In this document: one piece after another, positions 6,813 through 9,187 of the stretch | How the letters are laid out: each line of letters opens with the position of its first letter | How positions within the stretch are numbered: the stretch's first letter is position 1 | NCBI GenBank assembly: GCA_030039865.1 | Contig: JASHUS010000066.1 | Span: 1 to 9,187, forward strand | Origin: Thermoplasmata archaeon | GTDB taxonomy: Archaea > Thermoplasmatota > Thermoplasmata > Lutacidiplasmatales > UBA184 | Direction: 5' to 3' | DNA: 9,187 bases | The notes under the pieces: generated by a model | Databases searched by the model: none | The model's input: only the letters and a program-made list of their open reading frames with translations | What the model was told of the DNA's origin: nothing | Translations under genes and position numbers: made by a program

Positions 6813-7333
6813 TACCGGGCGCGCTCGCCCCGGATGCCTTCCGCCGCCTCATGGGCCGCTGGGCGACCGGCGTGTCGGTCGTGACCGCGCGCGATCGGGA
6901 GACCGACGCCGGACTCACCGTCAACGCGCTCCTGTCGGTCTCGCTCGACCCTCCGAGCCTGCTCGTGAGCCTCGCCCGGGACGTCGACACCCTCCCGGTG
7001 ATCGATCGCAGCGGCTGGTTCGCGGTGAACCTCCTCGCCGCCGACCAGCGCCCCTTGAGCGAGCGGTTCGCGCGGACCGACCCGTCCGAGGCGAAGTTCC
7101 GCGGCGTGCCGATCCACCGGGCCCCCCACGGGACGGCCCTCCTCGACGGCAGCCTGGGCGGGGCGGAGTGCCGGGTCGTGAGCCGGACCGCCGCCTTTGA
7201 CCACGTGCTCCTCGTCGGCGAGGTCGTCCATCTCGAGGCGGGCCGCGACGGGCCGCCCCTGCTGTTCTACCGTTCCCAGTATTCGGTCGCCGACGCGCCC
7301 GACCAGCTCCGCCTTCCGCCCGGTCGGCCGTGA
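6809..7333 (+). CDS. Flavin reductase-like FMN-binding protein (HpaC-like)
   Basis: The 174-residue protein has the split-barrel flavin reductase fold signature: FRRLMGRWATGVSVVTA at 11-27, GLTVNALLSVSLDPPSLLVSL at 35-55, FAVNLLAADQRPLSERFA at 71-88, GAECRVV at 118-124, AFDHVLLVGEVVHLE at 129-143 and PLLFYRSQYS near the end. Proteins of this family bind FMN or FAD and reduce it with NAD(P)H, commonly passing it to a partner monooxygenase; some are flavin-bound electron carriers. The usual G-D-H motif reads F-D-H here. ATG 6809 overlaps the permease stop as ATGA, so it is translated as the third gene of the exporter operon. No partner oxygenase is present in the window, so its link to export is unexplained. 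Confidence 0.88.
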   Translation: MIPGALAPDAFRRLMGRWATGVSVVTARDRETDAGLTVNALLSVSLDPPSLLVSLARDVDTLPVIDRSGWFAVNLLAADQRPLSERFARTDPSEAKFRGVPIHRAPHGTALLDGSLGGAECRVVSRTAAFDHVLLVGEVVHLEAGRDGPPLLFYRSQYSVADAPDQLRLPPGRP

Positions 7334-7359
7334 CCTCGAGGTAAGCCGCCTCCGCCGGG

Positions 7360-7367
7360 CTTTAAAC
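7360..7367 (+). promoter_or_regulatory. TATA box for thioredoxin reductase
   Basis: CTTTAAAC is an AT-rich island in the 56-bp gap after the flavin reductase. Its centre lies 26-27 bases before ATG 7390, so the predicted transcript begins at or next to the start codon. The GGAG at 7384-7387 is only two bases from the ATG, too close to work as a Shine-Dalgarno site, which also fits a leaderless message. Confidence 0.62.
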
Positions 7368-7389
7368 CCCTGCGAACTCGAACGGAGCG

Positions 7390-8355
7390 ATGGCGCACGA
7401 GCCCCGGACCGCGCGACTGGTGATCCTGGGCAGCGGCGCCGCCGGCCTCACGGCCGCGCTCTACGCGGCCCGGGCCGAGCTCAAACCGATCGTCATCGCG
7501 GGCGTTCCGGCCGGGGGCCAGCTCCTCATCACGACCGACGTGGAGAACTATCCCGGGTTTCCCGAGGGGATCCAGGGACCGACCCTGATCGAGAAGATGC
7601 GCCAGCAGGCCGAGCGGTTCGGGGCCGAGTTCATCGACGATAACGCGACCCGCGTCGACTTTTCGCACCGGCCGTTCCGCATCGAGACCGGGTCGCGGGG
7701 GGCGTTCCTGGCCGACGCGGTGATCGTCGCGACGGGGGCCAACGCCCGTTGGTTGGGATTGGATTCCGAGAAGCGGCTGATGGCGAAGGGCATCTCCGCG
7801 TGCGCGACGTGCGACGGGTTCTTCTTCAAGGGCCACGAGATCGCCGTCGTCGGCGGTGGCGACACCGCGATGGAGGAAGCACTCTTCCTCACGACCTTCG
7901 CGAGCCACGTCACGGTCATCCACCGTCGCGACGCCCTGCGCGCGAGCTCGATCATGGCCGCGCGGGCCCGGGCGAACCCCAAGATCTCGTTCATCTTCGA
8001 CTCCGAGGTCGTCGAGGTCCTCGGCCACGAGCGGGTCGAGGGGCTGCGGATCCGCAACGTGAAGGACGGTTCCACCCGGGACCTGATGGTCCGTGGGCTG
8101 TTCGTCGCGATCGGGCACGTCCCCTCGACCGAGGTGTTTCGGGGTGCGCTCGACCTCGACCACGAGGGCTACGTGCGCGTGCGCGAGCACACCAAGACAA
8201 GCGTCGTGGGGGTGTTCGCGGCGGGGGACGTCCAGGACCGGCACTACCGCCAGGCCGTGACCGCCGCCGGCTCCGGCTGCATGGCGGCGATCGACGCCGA
8301 ACGGTGGCTCGCCGTGCAGCCCGCGAAGCCCGTGCCGACGCCTCCCGCCCGCTGA
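7390..8355 (+). CDS. trxB: Thioredoxin-disulfide reductase
   Basis: This FAD enzyme passes electrons from NAD(P)H to thioredoxin or glutaredoxin-like proteins and maintains cytosolic thiols. The 321-residue length is typical of the low-molecular-weight class. The FAD-binding GSGAAG lies at 14-19, GGQLLITTDVENYPGFPEGI at about 42-61 is a hallmark segment, the redox-active pair is Cys138 and Cys141 in ACATCDG, the NAD(P)H-binding GGGDTAMEEA starts at 155, and the C-terminal FAD site is FAAGDVQD plus YRQAVTAAGSG. HRRDALR at 178-184 keeps the HRRxxxR pattern that recognises the NADPH 2'-phosphate, so NADPH use is predicted. The last dozen residues (AKPVPTPPAR) form a proline-rich tail. It has its own leaderless promoter and is followed by a 110-bp gap. 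No thioredoxin gene is in the window. Confidence 0.95.
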   Translation: MAHEPRTARLVILGSGAAGLTAALYAARAELKPIVIAGVPAGGQLLITTDVENYPGFPEGIQGPTLIEKMRQQAERFGAEFIDDNATRVDFSHRPFRIETGSRGAFLADAVIVATGANARWLGLDSEKRLMAKGISACATCDGFFFKGHEIAVVGGGDTAMEEALFLTTFASHVTVIHRRDALRASSIMAARARANPKISFIFDSEVVEVLGHERVEGLRIRNVKDGSTRDLMVRGLFVAIGHVPSTEVFRGALDLDHEGYVRVREHTKTSVVGVFAAGDVQDRHYRQAVTAAGSGCMAAIDAERWLAVQPAKPVPTPPAR

Positions 8356-8428
8356 ACGGGCTCCGGTGGCGTCGGGCCGGGCGGCCCGGGTGATGGGCCG
8401 GGGTGTCGCTGCGCGCCGCAAGAAGCGC

Positions 8429-8436
8429 TTTTATAG
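8429..8436 (+). promoter_or_regulatory. TATA box for the ferredoxin-reductase pair
   Basis: TTTTATAG in a GC-rich gap predicts transcription start near 8459, seven bases before the ferredoxin GTG at 8466. GTGAGG at 8455-8460 looks like a Shine-Dalgarno site, but the predicted message would begin at its edge, so the leader is minimal. This promoter should drive ferredoxin and the downstream reductase together. Confidence 0.58.
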
Positions 8437-8465
8437 CGCCCGGTCCGCTCGTCCGTGAGGGCGCC

Positions 8466-8657
8466 GTGCCGAACAAGAAGTCCCTCCACATCGAGTCGTC
8501 CGGCCAGCTGTGCATCTACTGCGGAGCGTGCGTCGGCATCTGCCCGCTCAACTGCATCTACCTCGATGAGACCCGCATCACGTTCGACGAGAAGGTCTGC
8601 ACGCGCTGCGAGATCTGCGTGAAGGCGTGCCCCGTCGGCGCGATCGAGATCGACTGA
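8466..8657 (+). CDS. 2[4Fe-4S] ferredoxin
   Basis: The product is a 63-residue low-potential electron carrier. Two cluster motifs are complete: Cys16-x2-Cys19-x2-Cys22-x3-Cys26-Pro and Cys45-x2-Cys48-x2-Cys51-x3-Cys55-Pro. Each supplies three ligands to one [4Fe-4S] cluster and the fourth to the other. An extra cysteine, Cys30, lies just after the first motif. I chose GTG 8466. Extending to upstream codons in this frame would put the TATA box and predicted transcription start inside the gene. The ferredoxin stops 12 bases before a geranylgeranyl-reductase-family gene. Linked ferredoxins are known, for example from Methanosarcina, to supply electrons to the archaeal lipid reductase, so that is the most likely role here. 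Confidence 0.93.
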   Translation: MPNKKSLHIESSGQLCIYCGACVGICPLNCIYLDETRITFDEKVCTRCEICVKACPVGAIEID

Positions 8658-8664
8658 GGGAGGG
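8658..8664 (+). promoter_or_regulatory. Strong ribosome binding site before the lipid reductase
   Basis: GGGAGGG directly follows the ferredoxin stop and sits five bases before ATG 8670. It is the clearest Shine-Dalgarno site in the window and fixes the reductase start. As an internal operon gene it needs such a site, unlike the leaderless first genes. Confidence 0.75.
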
Positions 8665-8669
8665 TTCCA

Positions 8670-9187
8670 ATGCCCGATCTGAAAACGGACGTGCTCGTCA
8701 TCGGCGGCGGGCCGGCCGGCAGCATGACGGCGAAGTGGGCGGCGATGTCCGGCGCCCGCGTGCTCCTGCTCGAGAAGCGGCAGGAGATCGGGAGCCCGGT
8801 GCGCTGCGGCGAGGGGATGAGCAAGGATTGGCTCCCCGAGGTCGGCATCACGCCCGGCCGCTGGATCAACGTCGAGGTGGAGGGTGCCCGGATCTACTCG
8901 CCGAGCGAGAAGGTCTTCGAGATCAACGAAAAGCACGCCGGCAACGAGGTCGGCTACGTCGTCGAGCGCGACGGGTTCGATAAGCAGCTCGCGATCGACG
9001 CCGCGAACGCGGGCGTCGAGGTCAAGCTCAAGACGTCGGCGGTCGGGCTCTTGAAGGAAGGCGGCCGAGTCGTCGGCGCGAAGGTCAAGGAGTTCGGGCA
9101 GACCTACGAGGTGCGCGCGCCCGTGACGATCGGCGCCGACGGCTTCGAGAGCCAAATCGGCCGCTGGGCCGGGATCCCGACCAACAT
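8670..9187 (+). CDS. Geranylgeranyl reductase family protein, N-terminal part (digeranylgeranylglycerophospholipid reductase-like)
   Basis: Enzymes of this family are FAD-dependent and hydrogenate the double bonds of geranylgeranyl chains on archaeal ether lipids, giving saturated phytanyl membranes. About 172 codons are present before the window ends. The FAD-binding Rossmann motif VIGGGPAGS is at 10-18, followed by LLLEKRQEIG (32-41). PVRCGEG (43-49) has the conserved cysteine (Cys46) of the family's PxxC-type motif. VVERDGFDKQLA (about 96-107) and IGADGFESQIGRWAG near the end are typical of this group rather than of ordinary oxygenases. The ATG is set by the strong ribosome site. The ferredoxin just upstream is the likely electron donor. 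Related family members reduce chlorophyll side chains or quinone precursors; the ferredoxin pairing and apparent archaeal setting favour the lipid role. The missing C-terminal part would contain the substrate-binding motifs. Confidence 0.88.
   Translation, partial: MPDLKTDVLVIGGGPAGSMTAKWAAMSGARVLLLEKRQEIGSPVRCGEGMSKDWLPEVGITPGRWINVEVEGARIYSPSEKVFEINEKHAGNEVGYVVERDGFDKQLAIDAANAGVEVKLKTSAVGLLKEGGRVVGAKVKEFGQTYEVRAPVTIGADGFESQIGRWAGIPTN

Noticed and set aside
8373..8388. GC-rich hairpin (CGGGCC / GGCCCG) after thioredoxin reductase, considered as a terminator
   Set aside because: There is no T-run after it, and archaeal termination relies mainly on T-rich tracts. Such short GC stems are common by chance in this composition.
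7267..8421. Long minus-strand open frame opposite thioredoxin reductase
   Set aside because: It has shadow composition with no domain, while the thioredoxin reductase motifs are unambiguous.
1..9187. CRISPR arrays, tRNA or rRNA genes, transposases, integrases, defence genes
   Set aside because: None was recognised on either strand. The contents are metabolic, transport and redox genes.

Overview
The window is GC-rich (roughly two thirds G+C by eye), densely coded and almost certainly archaeal, chromosomal and of housekeeping character. Three things point to archaea. There is a geranylgeranyl-reductase-family gene paired with a ferredoxin, which is archaeal membrane-lipid chemistry. There are TATA boxes about 26-27 nt upstream of start codons, implying leaderless or very short-leader transcripts. 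There is also an ACT-domain regulator of a type I know from archaea (COG2150-like). A high-GC member of Thermoplasmatota is my best guess, but this is inference. No mobile element, CRISPR array, rRNA or tRNA gene was seen.

Left part (1-2420): argH (partial) and argG lie head to tail on the minus strand with a GTGA overlap, and encode the last two steps of arginine synthesis. Diverging from argG is an ACT-domain regulator. The 96-bp gap between them holds one TATA element readable on both strands and nested inverted repeats, so the regulator probably controls argGH, itself, or both.

Middle (2506-4660): a plus-strand protein resembling M29 aminopeptidases, but without the family's metal ligands, meets a minus-strand methylenetetrahydrofolate-reductase-like gene tail to tail with a 14-bp overlap. 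The reductase gene has an unresolved start. A good TATA box lies inside its open frame, and the expected initiation point there carries ACG rather than ATG.

Right part (4762-9187): everything is on the plus strand. An ABC-2-type exporter (ATPase, then permease) and an HpaC-like flavin reductase are chained by GTGA and ATGA overlaps into one operon behind a TATA box framed by an inverted repeat. Next come thioredoxin reductase with its own leaderless promoter, and a third promoter driving a 2[4Fe-4S] ferredoxin and a geranylgeranyl reductase that runs off the window. Four successive genes from 6809 to the end are thus redox enzymes or carriers, and the ferredoxin is the likely electron donor for saturating isoprenoid lipid chains. 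I found no wholly new system. The most interesting points are the metal-ligand-free M29-like protein, the argG/regulator switch region, the start of the MTHFR-like gene and the ferredoxin-reductase pair.
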